From assembly GCF_003439125.1 (NCBI RefSeq), contig NZ_QSUU01000005.1, positions 92,924 to 156,923 of the forward strand: a stretch of DNA of 64,000 nt, read 5' to 3'. This DNA is from Collinsella sp. OM04-5. GTDB lineage: Bacteria; Actinomycetota; Coriobacteriia; Coriobacteriales; Coriobacteriaceae. Within the stretch, counting starts at the first letter, position 1; each line of letters begins with the position of its first letter. Positions 16,878 to 25,896 of the stretch are shown here, piece after piece. The notes under the pieces were generated by a model that did not search any database, had not been told where the DNA came from, and saw only the letters and a program-made list of their open reading frames with translations. The position numbers and the translations under genes were made by a program.

Positions 16878-18256
16878 GCACGTCCATCCCGCGCTTCATG
16901 GTCGCTGCGCCCTCGAGCGGGAGCGGCAAGACGGTCGTCACGTGCGCGCTCCTGCGCGCGCTCGCGCGTCGCGGCCTTGCATGCGCGGCTTTCAAATGCG
17001 GCCCCGACTACATTGACCCGCTCTTTCACCGCCGCGTCGTGGGTGCGCGCTCGGGCAACTTAGACGGCTTCTTCACCGACGCCCCGACGCTGCGCGCCCT
17101 GCTCGCACGCGGCGCCGCGGGCGCGGATGTCGCGGTGCTCGAGGGGGTTATGGGCTTCTACGACGGCATGGCGCCCGGCGTGGCCGACGCGAGCAGCTAC
17201 CAGGTTGCGCGCGACACGGAAACGCCGGTCGTTTTAGTGGTGAACGGGCGCGGGGCGTCTTTATCGCTCGCCGCCGTAATCCGCGGCATCGCCGAGTTCC
17301 TGCCTTGTGCGAACGTGCGCGGCGTCGTGCTGAACAAGACGAGCGCCGCTGCCTGCGCCTACGCGGCGCCTGCGATCGAGAAGCACACGGGCGTCGCGGT
17401 TTTGGGGAATATCCCCGCCGACGAGGCGTTCTCGCTCGAAAGCCGGCATCTGGGGCTTGTGACCGCCGACGAGGTCGAGCAGCTCTCCGCGCGCATCGAC
17501 AAGATGGCCGAGCTGGTGGAAAAGAGCGTCGACGTCGACCGCTTGCTCGAAATGGCGGCGACGGCACCCGATATCCGCGAGGAACCTTACCGGTTGGAGC
17601 CGATCGCGGGAGCGCGGCCCATCGTCGCCGTTGCGCGTGACGAGGCGTTCTCGTTCTACTACGAGGAGAACCTGCGCGCGCTCGAGGATCTGGGTTGCGA
17701 GCTGGCCTTTTTCAGCCCCCTGTGTGATAGCGAGTTGCCCCGGGGGACAAGCGCCCTCTATCTGGGGGGCGGCTACCCGGAGCTCCATGCGCGGCAGCTC
17801 TCCGAGAACGCGCCGATGCGCGAGGCGGTGCGGCGCGCGGTGGAATCCGGCACGCCGACGGTCGCCGAATGCGGTGGGTTTCTGTACCTGCAGCGCGAAA
17901 TCGCCGATAGCGAGGGGCGGCGCTGGCCTGTTGCGGGCGCCCTTGAGGGCGCAAGCGAGAACGGGGGAAGGCTGTCCCATTTCGGGTACGTGGAGCTTAC
18001 TTCCCAACGCGACGGGCTCTACGGGCCGCGCGGCACACGCATCCGCGCGCACGAGTTCCACTACTGGCAGTCCACCTGCCCGGGCGGCGACTTTTGGGCG
18101 CAGAAGCCCCGGCGCGACAAGGGCTGGCCGTGCATGACGACCACCCCGTCCCTGGTGGCGGGCTTCCCGCATGTGTACTATCCTGCGAACCCCGACGTTG
18201 CGCGCGCGTTCGCGTCTGCCGCAGCGTCGTTCGCAGAGAGGAGGCGGCATGGCTGA
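16874..18256 (+). CDS. cbiA: Cobyrinate a,c-diamide synthase
   Basis: 460 aa glutamine- and ATP-dependent amidase that converts cobyrinate to its a,c-diamide. The N-terminal P-loop-like dethiobiotin-synthetase fold starts with VAAPSSGSGKTVVTCALL and AFKCGPDYIDPLFH. The C-terminal class I glutamine amidotransferase domain has YLGGGYPELHA and the nucleophile Cys in VAECGGFLYLQ, plus the late His in IRAHEFHYW. GTG 16874 overlaps the cbiET stop by 4 bp; the next gene starts 8 bp before the end. Confidence 0.94.
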   Translation: MSTSIPRFMVAAPSSGSGKTVVTCALLRALARRGLACAAFKCGPDYIDPLFHRRVVGARSGNLDGFFTDAPTLRALLARGAAGADVAVLEGVMGFYDGMAPGVADASSYQVARDTETPVVLVVNGRGASLSLAAVIRGIAEFLPCANVRGVVLNKTSAAACAYAAPAIEKHTGVAVLGNIPADEAFSLESRHLGLVTADEVEQLSARIDKMAELVEKSVDVDRLLEMAATAPDIREEPYRLEPIAGARPIVAVARDEAFSFYYEENLRALEDLGCELAFFSPLCDSELPRGTSALYLGGGYPELHARQLSENAPMREAVRRAVESGTPTVAECGGFLYLQREIADSEGRRWPVAGALEGASENGGRLSHFGYVELTSQRDGLYGPRGTRIRAHEFHYWQSTCPGGDFWAQKPRRDKGWPCMTTTPSLVAGFPHVYYPANPDVARAFASAAASFAERRRHG

Positions 18257-19391
18257 AGCAACCGAAACCGCGCTTGCCTGCATCCGCGAGGAAGTCGAGC
18301 GCGCGTTCTCGTCGGCGCCGGGCGCCGTGCTCGAAGCCGCGCTTTCCCGGATCGCGCCCGCAGACGAGTGCGCCCGTGCCGCCGCGTACGCCGCGTGGGA
18401 CTCCATCGCGCACCCCTTGGGGGGATTGGGCGACTTTGAAGACGCCGTCGCGTGTATCGCCGCAGCTCAGGGGAGCGCCGAGGTGGCCGAGTTTCCCCGT
18501 GCGCTCGCGGTATTCTTCTCCGACAACGGGGTCGTTGCCGAAGGCGTGTCGCAAAGCGGGCAAGATGTGACGCGAGCCGTCGCGCGCAACATGTGCGAGG
18601 GGGCCGCGAGCGCCTGCCGCATGGCGGCGTTCGCGGGTGCCGAGGTCGTGCCCGTCGACGTGGGTATGGCCCGGGGCATAGAAGACGCGCGCATGGTGCG
18701 CGCGAACGTGCGGCGGGGGAGCGGCAACATCGCTCACGGCTCCGCTATGTCTCGCGATGGGGCCGTGCGCGCGATCGAGGTCGGAATCGCCGTCGCGTGC
18801 GGGCTTGCCCGCGCCGGCGTGCGCCTTCTCGCCGCGGGCGAGATGGGCATCGGCAACACGACCACCTCGGCGGCGGTGGCCGCAGTGCTCATCCGGGCGG
18901 ACGCGCGGAGCCTTGTCGGGCGCGGCGCGGGGCTCTCGGACGCCTCGCTCGCGCGCAAGCGCGACGTGGTCGAGCGCGCTATCGACGCGAACTCGCCCGA
19001 TCCCGCCGACCCGATCGACGTGCTCTCGAAGGTGGGCGGCTTCGACATCGCTGCGATGTGCGGCTTCTACCTGGGGGCCGCGGTCTCGAAGGCGCCGGCG
19101 CTCCTCGACGGGGTCATATCCTGCACGGCGGCCCTGTGCGCGGCGCGCCTGTGCCCCAACGCCTTGGGCTACCTCGTGGGCACCCACGCATCAAGCGAAC
19201 CCGCAAGCCGGGAGCTCCTTCGCGAGCTCGGCATAAAGGCGCCCCTCGACGCAGGCATGCACTTGGGCGAGGGCGCGGGCGCCATGGCGTATCTCCCCCT
19301 TCTGGATTCGGCGCTGCGCGTGTACCGGGATGGGAAGACGTTCACGGCGACTGGCATGGCTGCTTACGAGCATTTCGAGGCCGGGAAATGA
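18249..19391 (+). CDS. cobT: Nicotinate-nucleotide:dimethylbenzimidazole phosphoribosyltransferase
   Basis: 380 aa. Activates the lower-ligand base as its alpha-ribotide. Family marks: FFSDNGVVAEGVSQSGQDVTRA, LAAGEMGIGNTTTSAAV, and the catalytic Glu in HLGEGAGAMAYLPLLD at the C-terminus. No bluB or bza genes for benzimidazole synthesis are visible here, so the base is imported or made elsewhere. ATG 18249 overlaps cbiA, and the TGA overlaps cobU. Confidence 0.94.
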   Translation: MAEATETALACIREEVERAFSSAPGAVLEAALSRIAPADECARAAAYAAWDSIAHPLGGLGDFEDAVACIAAAQGSAEVAEFPRALAVFFSDNGVVAEGVSQSGQDVTRAVARNMCEGAASACRMAAFAGAEVVPVDVGMARGIEDARMVRANVRRGSGNIAHGSAMSRDGAVRAIEVGIAVACGLARAGVRLLAAGEMGIGNTTTSAAVAAVLIRADARSLVGRGAGLSDASLARKRDVVERAIDANSPDPADPIDVLSKVGGFDIAAMCGFYLGAAVSKAPALLDGVISCTAALCAARLCPNALGYLVGTHASSEPASRELLRELGIKAPLDAGMHLGEGAGAMAYLPLLDSALRVYRDGKTFTATGMAAYEHFEAGK

Positions 19392-19936
19392 CGGTGACGC
19401 TCGTCATCGGCGCCGCCGCGAGCGGCAAGAGCGCCTACGCCGAGTCCCTGTGCCTCGGGCACGACGGCCCTCGCGTGTACCTGGCAACGATGGAGCCCTT
19501 CGGGGAAGATGGCGCCCGCCGCATCGCGCGCCATCGGGAGCTGCGCGAGGGCAAGGGGTTTTCCACCCTCGAACGCACGCGTGACGTGGGCGCCGCAGTG
19601 CCCGGGCTTCCGCGCGGCTGTACGCTTCTTTTGGAGGACGTGGGCAACCTGGTTGCGAACGAGCTCTTCGCGGAAGGCGGCTTGTCCCCGCGTGACCCCG
19701 ACGCCGCGGCGCGCGAGGTGCTCGGAGGCATTGAACGGCTCGCTCGGGCCGCTGCGCATACGGTGGTGGTCACCGTCGACGTGTTCGCCGATGGGATGCG
19801 CTACGATGAAGGGACCGAGGCATGGAGGCGCGCGCTCGCGCGCGTGAACGCGGGCGTGGCGGCGCTGGCCGACCGCGCAGTCGAAGTGGTATGCGGGATT
19901 CCCGTGTGGATGAAAGGCGAAGGACCTACAAGGTGA
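19388..19936 (+). CDS. cobU: Adenosylcobinamide kinase / adenosylcobinamide-phosphate guanylyltransferase
   Basis: 182 aa. Phosphorylates adenosylcobinamide and transfers GMP to it. P-loop GAAASGKSAYAE is near the N-terminus. ARRIARHRELR is the CobU RxxRHxxxR-type segment with the His that accepts GMP, and LLLEDVGNLVANELF is the Walker B-like block. The C-terminal NAGVAALADRAVEVVCGIP matches the CobU ending. ATG 19388 overlaps the cobT stop. A second, degenerate CobU-like domain is encoded two genes downstream. Confidence 0.92.
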   Translation: MTVTLVIGAAASGKSAYAESLCLGHDGPRVYLATMEPFGEDGARRIARHRELREGKGFSTLERTRDVGAAVPGLPRGCTLLLEDVGNLVANELFAEGGLSPRDPDAAAREVLGGIERLARAAAHTVVVTVDVFADGMRYDEGTEAWRRALARVNAGVAALADRAVEVVCGIPVWMKGEGPTR

Positions 19937-20700
19937 AGATAGTAGAGGCAATCGGCGCGGCGTTCGGAACGTTCTCGCGCATCCCCGTCCCGAAATCGGC
20001 CTGGACCGATTTCGGGTCAACCCATGCGCTTGCCGCGTTTCCCCTGGTGGGCCTTGCGGAAGGCTTCCTCATCACGGCGTGGGGACACGTTGCGAACCTG
20101 CTCGGCGTGCCCGCGACCATCGTCGCGGCCGTGCTCGTGGCGCTGTCTGTGGCGGTGACGGGAGGCATCCACCTAGACGGGCTCTGCGACACCTCCGATG
20201 CGCTTGCAAGTTGGGCCCCGCGCGAGCGAAAGCTCGAGATCATGCACGACCCGCGGGCGGGCGCCTTTGGGGTCATCGGTGTTGTCGTGTACCTTATTCT
20301 GCAGTTTTCCCTGTTCACCGCGCTGCCGCTTACGGCGGGGGCGTTCCTTGCGCTTCTGTGCTCGCTTGTGTTCTCCCGCTCGCTTTCGGGGCTCGCCGTT
20401 GAATGCTGGCCTGCCGCGCGGGCGGACGGCATGGCCGCGGGGCTCTCGCCTGCTAAGAAGCGCGCGGCGATCGTCGTGCCGCTTTGCGCTTTCGCTGCGG
20501 CTTCGGCCGCAGGGATGGTCGCGTGCGCTCAGGCCGTCGGTGCCCTTATGGCGGTGGCGGGGCTTTTGGCGCTCGCGTGGTACCGCCATGTTGCCCTGTC
20601 CCGCTTCGGCGGGGTGACGGGGGATTTGGCCGGATGGTTTCTGCAATGGGCCGAGCTCGCGATGCTTGCCATGCTGGTGGCGGGGGGCATGCTCCTATGA
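19933..20700 (+). CDS. cobS: Adenosylcobinamide-GDP ribazoletransferase (cobalamin synthase)
   Basis: 255 aa integral membrane protein that joins alpha-ribazole to adenosylcobinamide-GDP. The early TFSRIPVPK and FPLVGLAEGF blocks, GGIHLDGLCDTSDALASW with the metal-binding Asp residues, and IMHDPRAGAFGVIGVV are the CobS signature. About six hydrophobic segments follow. GTG 19933 overlaps the cobU stop and places the start just before the family N-terminus; upstream in-frame codons belong to cobU out of phase. Confidence 0.93.
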   Translation: MKIVEAIGAAFGTFSRIPVPKSAWTDFGSTHALAAFPLVGLAEGFLITAWGHVANLLGVPATIVAAVLVALSVAVTGGIHLDGLCDTSDALASWAPRERKLEIMHDPRAGAFGVIGVVVYLILQFSLFTALPLTAGAFLALLCSLVFSRSLSGLAVECWPAARADGMAAGLSPAKKRAAIVVPLCAFAAASAAGMVACAQAVGALMAVAGLLALAWYRHVALSRFGGVTGDLAGWFLQWAELAMLAMLVAGGMLL

Positions 20701-21698
20701 TGCTCGTGGTAGGTGGCGCGCATTCGGGGAAGAGGACCTTCGTGCGCGAAAAGCTCGGGTTCGCGGCGGACGATTTCGTCGACGCGGCGCAGCTTGCGGA
20801 GGGCGGCGTGCCCGCTGCTTTTGCCGGCCGCGTCGCATACCGTGCTGAGGAACTCGTACGCGCGCTCGACGCTGACCGGGCGCTCGAGCGGCTGATCGGC
20901 TTCGACGTAGTGATTCTGTCCTTGGTCGGCTCGGGGGTCGTCCCCATGCTTGCGGAAGACGCCCAATGGCGCGAGCGCGCGGGGCGCCTGGGATGCGCGC
21001 TCGCTGCGCGCGCCGACGTCGTCGTGCGCATGACGTGCGGGATACCCCAGGTCATCAAAGGAAACCTTGCCGATGCGCCTCGAGGGACGCAGGGCGCGGG
21101 CGCGCCTTTGGAAGTCGTCTTCGTGCGCCATGGTGCCACGGCGGGCACGGAAGACCATCGCTACAGCGGGGCGGGCACCAACGAGCCCCTGTCGAGCGCG
21201 GGCGAGCGCGCTTTGCGCGACCTCGCGTGCGATCGTGACGTGTTCCGTGTTATCACGAGCGGCATGGCCCGCACCGACCAGACGGCGCGCATCCTCTTCC
21301 CGAACGCGGAGCTTATGGCGTGCCCCGGTCTGCGCGAGATGGATTTCGGCGACTTCGAGGGACGAAGCGCCGCCGAGCTTAAAGAGGATGCGCGTTACCG
21401 CGCCTGGGTAGACTTCTGGTGCGAGACGCGCTGCCCGCATGGCGAGGGCAAGAGCGATTTCACCCGCCGCGTCGTCGCGGCGTTTCGGGAGGCGTGCGAA
21501 TCGGAGCGCGCCCAGGGGAGTGGGCGCGCCGTTTTCGTCGTTCACGCGGGTACCGTGAAAGCGCTGCTCTCCGAGCTAGCTGTCCCGACAATGGGATACT
21601 TCGACGTGCATACCGAGCCGGGCGGCGCATGGGTCGCCACATGGGATGGGCGCTGCCTTCGCGACGTTTACCCCGCTTCGGGGGGCGATGCACGGTGA
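20697..21698 (+). CDS. cobC: Fusion of a degenerate CobU-like P-loop domain and a CobC-type histidine phosphatase
   Basis: 333 aa. Residues 1 to about 125 look like a shortened CobU: P-loop VVGGAHSGKRTF, the LVGSGVVPMLAED block, and the CobU C-terminal pattern LAARADVVVRMTCGIPQVIK. The RHR segment with the guanylylated His is missing. Residues about 138-333 form a phosphoglycerate-mutase-like phosphatase with VFVRHGATAGTEDHRYSG at its start, GMARTDQTARIL, CPGLREMDFGDFEG and VFVVHAGTVKALL. The phosphatase half should supply alpha-ribazole-5'-phosphate phosphatase. ATG 20697 (or the adjacent ATG 20700) overlaps cobS. Confidence 0.88.
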   Translation: MMLVVGGAHSGKRTFVREKLGFAADDFVDAAQLAEGGVPAAFAGRVAYRAEELVRALDADRALERLIGFDVVILSLVGSGVVPMLAEDAQWRERAGRLGCALAARADVVVRMTCGIPQVIKGNLADAPRGTQGAGAPLEVVFVRHGATAGTEDHRYSGAGTNEPLSSAGERALRDLACDRDVFRVITSGMARTDQTARILFPNAELMACPGLREMDFGDFEGRSAAELKEDARYRAWVDFWCETRCPHGEGKSDFTRRVVAAFREACESERAQGSGRAVFVVHAGTVKALLSELAVPTMGYFDVHTEPGGAWVATWDGRCLRDVYPASGGDAR

Positions 21699-22672
21699 TG
21701 ACGATTCTTGCCGTCGCCGCCGGGTTCGCGGCTGACCTTGCCTTCGGCGACCCGCGCTGGCTTCCCCATCCCGTCGTCGCCATGGGGCGCGCGATCACGT
21801 GGGCCGAAGGCCGCCTGCGGGGCGCATTCCCGCAAACGTCCGCGGGCACGCGCGCCGCAGGGCTTGTGCTCGCCGTGGCGCTTCCGCTTGCGTGTGGGCT
21901 TTTGACCTGGGGAATCCTGCATCTTTGCGGCATGGTTCACTCCGGCTTGCGCTTCGTGGCCGAGGCATGGGCGAGCTATCAGATTCTCGCGGCATGCGAG
22001 CTGCGCCGCCAGAGCCTGGCCGTGGCCCGTGTGTTCTCGAGGGGCGGCCTTGTCGCGGCGCGCGAAGCCGTCGGGCTCATCGTGGGACGCGACACGTCTG
22101 TTCTCGACGAGCAGGGCGTCGCGCGCGCCGCCGTGGAAACGGTGGCGGAGAACGCGAGCGACGGCGTCATCGCGCCGCTTTTCTACCTTATGATCGGGGG
22201 TGCGCCCTTGGGCATGGCGTACAAGGCGGTGAACACGCTCGACAGCATGGTGGGCTACAAAAACGAGCGCTACATCGACTTCGGCTGCGCCTCGGCGCGC
22301 CTCGACGATGCGGTGAACTGGATTCCCTCGCGCTTATCGGCCCTGATCATGATCGCCGTGTGCCCGATCGTCGGGCTCGACGCGCGCGGGGCGGCGCGCA
22401 TCTGGCGCCGCGACAGGCGTCGCCATGCGAGCCCGAACGCGGCACAGACTGAGTCAGCGTGCGCGGGCGCGCTCGGGCTGCGCCTGGCAGGACCCGCGGT
22501 GTATTTTGGCAAGCTCGTTGAGAAACCGACGATAGGCGACGCGTCCCGTGAAATCGAGTGGGGCGACATCGCCCGGGCGACAAGGCTCATGCTCGCCGCG
22601 TCCGTATGCGCGCTCGTCGTCTTCGGTGCCGCGCGCGCGGCGGTCGTGCTCGCCGTGGGGGCGATGGCATGA
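21698..22672 (+). CDS. cbiB: Adenosylcobinamide-phosphate synthase
   Basis: 324 aa membrane protein that attaches aminopropanol phosphate to adenosylcobyric acid. Typical blocks: AADLAFGDPRWLPHPVVAMGRAI at the N-terminus, TVAENASDGVIAPLFYLMIGG, AYKAVNTLDSMVGYKNERY and SACAGALGLRLAGPAVYFGK with KPTIGD near the end. ATG 21698 touches the cobC TGA; a GTG one codon earlier is possible. The gene is followed with overlap by cobD, which makes its substrate. Confidence 0.94.
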   Translation: MTILAVAAGFAADLAFGDPRWLPHPVVAMGRAITWAEGRLRGAFPQTSAGTRAAGLVLAVALPLACGLLTWGILHLCGMVHSGLRFVAEAWASYQILAACELRRQSLAVARVFSRGGLVAAREAVGLIVGRDTSVLDEQGVARAAVETVAENASDGVIAPLFYLMIGGAPLGMAYKAVNTLDSMVGYKNERYIDFGCASARLDDAVNWIPSRLSALIMIAVCPIVGLDARGAARIWRRDRRRHASPNAAQTESACAGALGLRLAGPAVYFGKLVEKPTIGDASREIEWGDIARATRLMLAASVCALVVFGAARAAVVLAVGAMA

Positions 22673-23892
22673 GGAAAGACCACGCCGCGCCCCGGGCTGC
22701 CGGGGGAATCCTGCGCGCCCGTGCGCATGGGGGTAGCACGCAATCGCTCGGCATCGCTTGCGAAGGGGGTGCCTCCGACCTCATTGACTTCTCGGTGAAC
22801 GTGAATCCGGCAGGCCCCTCGCCGCGCGCCGTCGCCGCAGCTTGCAAGGCGCTTTCTCGAATCGACGCCTACCCCGATAGGGAAAGCCTCGCCCTCGTTC
22901 GCGCCCTAGCGCGCGCCCAGGGCATTCCCGAAGATACTATCGTCTGCGGCGCGGGCGCGTCCGACATCATCTGGCGGCTCGCCGCGGCGGTGCGCCCGAA
23001 ACGCATCGTCGTGTGCGCGCCGACGTTCTCTGAATATGCGGAGGCGGCATCGTACTACGGCGCATGCGTGCAGGAGTTCCCGCTCTCCGAAGCGGACGAC
23101 TTCGACGTGCCCGCCTCCTTCGCCCGCGCGATCGAGGGGCCGGGAGACGTGGCGTACCTCTGCAATCCGAACAACCCTACGGGGCGCCTCGTCGACCCCA
23201 GCGTGATCGATGCCGCGGCTTTCCGCTGCGAGCAGGTGGGCGCGCTGCTCGTCGTGGACGAGTGCTTCCTCGGATTTGCGCCCGACGCCCGCGAAAGGAG
23301 CGTGGCCGCACGCGCCGCGTGTTCGCGCCATGTGGCCGTGCTCTCCGCGTTCACCAAGCTCTACGGAATGGCGGGGTTGCGGTTGGGATATCTGATCAGC
23401 GGAAACGCCCAACTCATCGAGGGGATTCGCCGGGCGGGGCAGGCGTGGCCCGTCTCCTCGGTCGCCGAGGCCGCGGGCATCGCCGCCCTGGAAGACGTTG
23501 AATACGTCTCGCGCACGCGCGATGTATTGGCGGGCGAGCGAGCGTGGCTTTCCCACGAGCTCTCCTCGCTCGGGCTTTCCGTCGTGCCGTCGGATGCGAA
23601 CTTCCTTTTAGTCCGCACGCCGGCGAAAGACATCCCCGAGCGCCTGTATAATCAGGGTGTTTTGGTCCGCACGTGCGACTCGTTTTCGGTACTGTCCCGT
23701 TTCTGGTGCCGCGTCGCGGTGCGCACGCACAAGGAGAACGCCCGGCTTGCGATGGCGTTCAGCCGCGCGCTTCGGGCGGAAGGTGCATCGGGCGAAGGCG
23801 AACCCGACGAACGGGGCGGCGCTTCTTGCGGCGGCGCTATGGCGGGCGCGGATGGCCGAGGCTTGGCGAAGGAGGTCGATACCCGTGGGTAG
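22669..23892 (+). CDS. cobD: L-threonine-O-3-phosphate decarboxylase
   Basis: 407 aa PLP enzyme of the histidinol-phosphate aminotransferase fold. It yields (R)-1-amino-2-propanol phosphate for the nucleotide loop. IDFSVNVNPAGPSPRAV opens the fold, YLCNPNNPTGRLVD is the cofactor region, VVDECFLGF carries the PLP-binding Asp, and SAFTKLYGMAGLRLGYLI carries the Schiff-base Lys. The C-terminal 40 residues are Gly/Ala-rich and extend beyond the family. Some CobD proteins carry a C-terminal zinc motif; none is visible here. Assigned as CobD rather than HisC because it sits between cbiB and cbiP. Confidence 0.9.
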   Translation: MRKDHAAPRAAGGILRARAHGGSTQSLGIACEGGASDLIDFSVNVNPAGPSPRAVAAACKALSRIDAYPDRESLALVRALARAQGIPEDTIVCGAGASDIIWRLAAAVRPKRIVVCAPTFSEYAEAASYYGACVQEFPLSEADDFDVPASFARAIEGPGDVAYLCNPNNPTGRLVDPSVIDAAAFRCEQVGALLVVDECFLGFAPDARERSVAARAACSRHVAVLSAFTKLYGMAGLRLGYLISGNAQLIEGIRRAGQAWPVSSVAEAAGIAALEDVEYVSRTRDVLAGERAWLSHELSSLGLSVVPSDANFLLVRTPAKDIPERLYNQGVLVRTCDSFSVLSRFWCRVAVRTHKENARLAMAFSRALRAEGASGEGEPDERGGASCGGAMAGADGRGLAKEVDTRG

Positions 23893-25384
23893 GGCCAAGC
23901 CCATCATGATCCAGGGCACCATGTCGAACGCGGGGAAGAGCCTGCTTGCGGCGGGGCTGTGCCGCGTGCTTTCGCAGGACGGCCTGCGCGTGACTCCCTT
24001 CAAGAGCCAGAACATGGCACTCAACAGCGGTGTCACGGCCGACGGGCTCGAGATGGGGCGCGCCCAGATCATGCAGGCCGAGGCGTGCGGCATCCCGCCC
24101 GACGTGCGCATGAACCCCATCCTGCTCAAGCCTGAAAGCGGCCACCGAAGCCAGCTCATCGTGGCCGGCAAGGCGCAGGGAGCCTTCGCTGCGAGGGACT
24201 ACTTCGCGCGAAAGAAGGCGCTCATGCCGCAGATTTTGGAGGCGTTCGATTCGCTCGCGGAGGAAAACGACGTCATCGTCATCGAGGGCGCCGGCAGCCC
24301 CGCCGAAATCAACCTTGCCGAAAATGACATCGTCAACATGGGGCTCGCGCGCGCCGTGTCCTCCCCCGTGCTGCTTGCGGGCGACATCGACCCGGGCGGG
24401 GTATTTGCCCAGCTCTACGGCACGGTCGCGCTCCTTGCGCCCGAGGACCGCGCGCTTTTGCGGGGGCTTGTGGTAAACAAGTTCCGCGGCGATGTGGAAA
24501 TCCTGCGCCCGGGTTTGGCCCCGCTCGAGAAGATGTGCGGAGTTCCCGTCGTGGGTGTCGTGCCGTATCTTACGCTCGACCTTGACGACGAGGACTCGCT
24601 CGCGCCGCGCCTATCTGCCCGCGAGGCGCGCGGCGTCATCGACGTCGCCGTCGTGCGCCTTCCGCATTTGTCGAATTTCACCGACTTCGACCCGCTTTCG
24701 CGCGTGCCCGGCGTGGGCGTGCGCTACGTTTCCTCGACGACCGATCTGGGCCGACCCGACCTGGTGGTGCTTCCCGGCTCGAAGACTACGCTCGACGACG
24801 CGCGCTGGCTTGCGGCTAGCGGCATCGGAGCCTGTGTACGCGCGCTTTCGGGCGCGGGCACGCCGGTGCTCGGCATATGCGGAGGCTACCAGCTTTTGGG
24901 AGACGAGCTTTCCGACCCGCACGGCAGGGAAGGCGCTGGCACCGCGCGCGGGCTCGGGCTCATCCCTGCAAGTACGGTGTTCAAGGAGGAAAAGCGCCTC
25001 GCCCAGTCGGAGCTGCGCATCACGGGCGCCCAAGGCGCGTTCTCGGTGTGGAACGGCATGACGGCGCGCGGGTACGAGATTCACGACGGCGAAACGACCG
25101 TCTCCTGCGCTCCTGCGGGCACGATTGGCGGCAAACCGGAAGGCGCGGCCTGCGGAAACGTGTTCGGAACCTATCTCCACGGCCTGTTCGACGAACCGGG
25201 GGTTGCGCTCGCCCTCGCGCGCTCGCTCGCGCGCATGCGCGGCCTGCCCGAGAGCGTCGTGGGTGCTGCGGGCGCGGCGTCCGCGGCCGATCACCGTGCG
25301 CGCGAGTTTGACCGCCTGGCCGACGTCGTGCGCGGGGTGCTCGACATGGAGTATGTCTACCGCATTATCGAGGAGGGCGTATGA
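23885..25384 (+). CDS. cbiP: Cobyric acid synthase
   Basis: 499 aa glutamine-dependent amidotransferase that amidates four carboxylates of adenosylcobyrinic acid a,c-diamide. The N-terminal half shows MIQGTMSNAGKSLLAAGLCR, FKSQNMALNSGVTADGLEMGRAQ and VIEGAGSPAEINLAENDIVNMG. The C-terminal glutaminase has VLPGSKTTLDDARWL and the nucleophile Cys in LGICGGYQLLG, ending with GTYLHGLFD. GTG 23885 is chosen because AAGGAGG at 23869-23875 lies 9 bp upstream. It overlaps the cobD stop by 8 bp and shares ATGA with the next gene. Confidence 0.94.
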   Translation: MGRAKPIMIQGTMSNAGKSLLAAGLCRVLSQDGLRVTPFKSQNMALNSGVTADGLEMGRAQIMQAEACGIPPDVRMNPILLKPESGHRSQLIVAGKAQGAFAARDYFARKKALMPQILEAFDSLAEENDVIVIEGAGSPAEINLAENDIVNMGLARAVSSPVLLAGDIDPGGVFAQLYGTVALLAPEDRALLRGLVVNKFRGDVEILRPGLAPLEKMCGVPVVGVVPYLTLDLDDEDSLAPRLSAREARGVIDVAVVRLPHLSNFTDFDPLSRVPGVGVRYVSSTTDLGRPDLVVLPGSKTTLDDARWLAASGIGACVRALSGAGTPVLGICGGYQLLGDELSDPHGREGAGTARGLGLIPASTVFKEEKRLAQSELRITGAQGAFSVWNGMTARGYEIHDGETTVSCAPAGTIGGKPEGAACGNVFGTYLHGLFDEPGVALALARSLARMRGLPESVVGAAGAASAADHRAREFDRLADVVRGVLDMEYVYRIIEEGV

Positions 25385-25896
25385 TCCACGTGTATCATGG
25401 CGACGGCAAAGGCAAGACCACGGCGGCGATGGGCCTCGCCCTTCGCATGCTCGCTGCAGGCCGCCGCGTCGTCGTCGTGCAGTTCCTGAAAGACGGCGAA
25501 AGCGGGGAGGTGCGCCTGCTCGCCGAGCATTTCGGCGTGCCCGTGTTCGCGGGGAAGGTGTCGGACAAGTTTACCTGGTCGATGACGTCGGAAGAACTTG
25601 CCGCGACGTGCGAGCTGCACGATGGGAACCTTGCTTCCGCGCTCGCCGAGCTCGAGGGCGCGCAAGAGGGACTGCTCGTGCTCGACGAGGCACTCGACGC
25701 GCTTTCGAAGGGGCTTGTCGACGAGGCGCTCGTGGACCGCGCGCTCGATATGTCCGCGCGCGGCGTCGAAGTAGCGCTCACCGGGCGCGCGCCTTCCCGC
25801 AAGATCGTGGAGAAGGCCGACTACATAACCGAGATGCGGTGCGAGAAACATCCCTACGAGCAGGGGATATGTGCAAGGGAAGGAGTGGAGTACTAG
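25381..25896 (+). CDS. cobO: Cob(I)yrinic acid a,c-diamide adenosyltransferase (CobA/CobO/BtuR type)
   Basis: 171 aa. Transfers adenosine from ATP to the cob(I) corrinoid. The N-terminal P-loop with HGDGKGKTTAAMGLALR, VVVVQFLKDGESGE and the Walker B-like LLVLDEALDALSKGLVD are diagnostic, as is LTGRAPSRKIVEKADYITEM near the end. Length is usual for the family. ATG 25381 overlaps the cbiP TGA. Confidence 0.94.
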   Translation: MIHVYHGDGKGKTTAAMGLALRMLAAGRRVVVVQFLKDGESGEVRLLAEHFGVPVFAGKVSDKFTWSMTSEELAATCELHDGNLASALAELEGAQEGLLVLDEALDALSKGLVDEALVDRALDMSARGVEVALTGRAPSRKIVEKADYITEMRCEKHPYEQGICAREGVEY

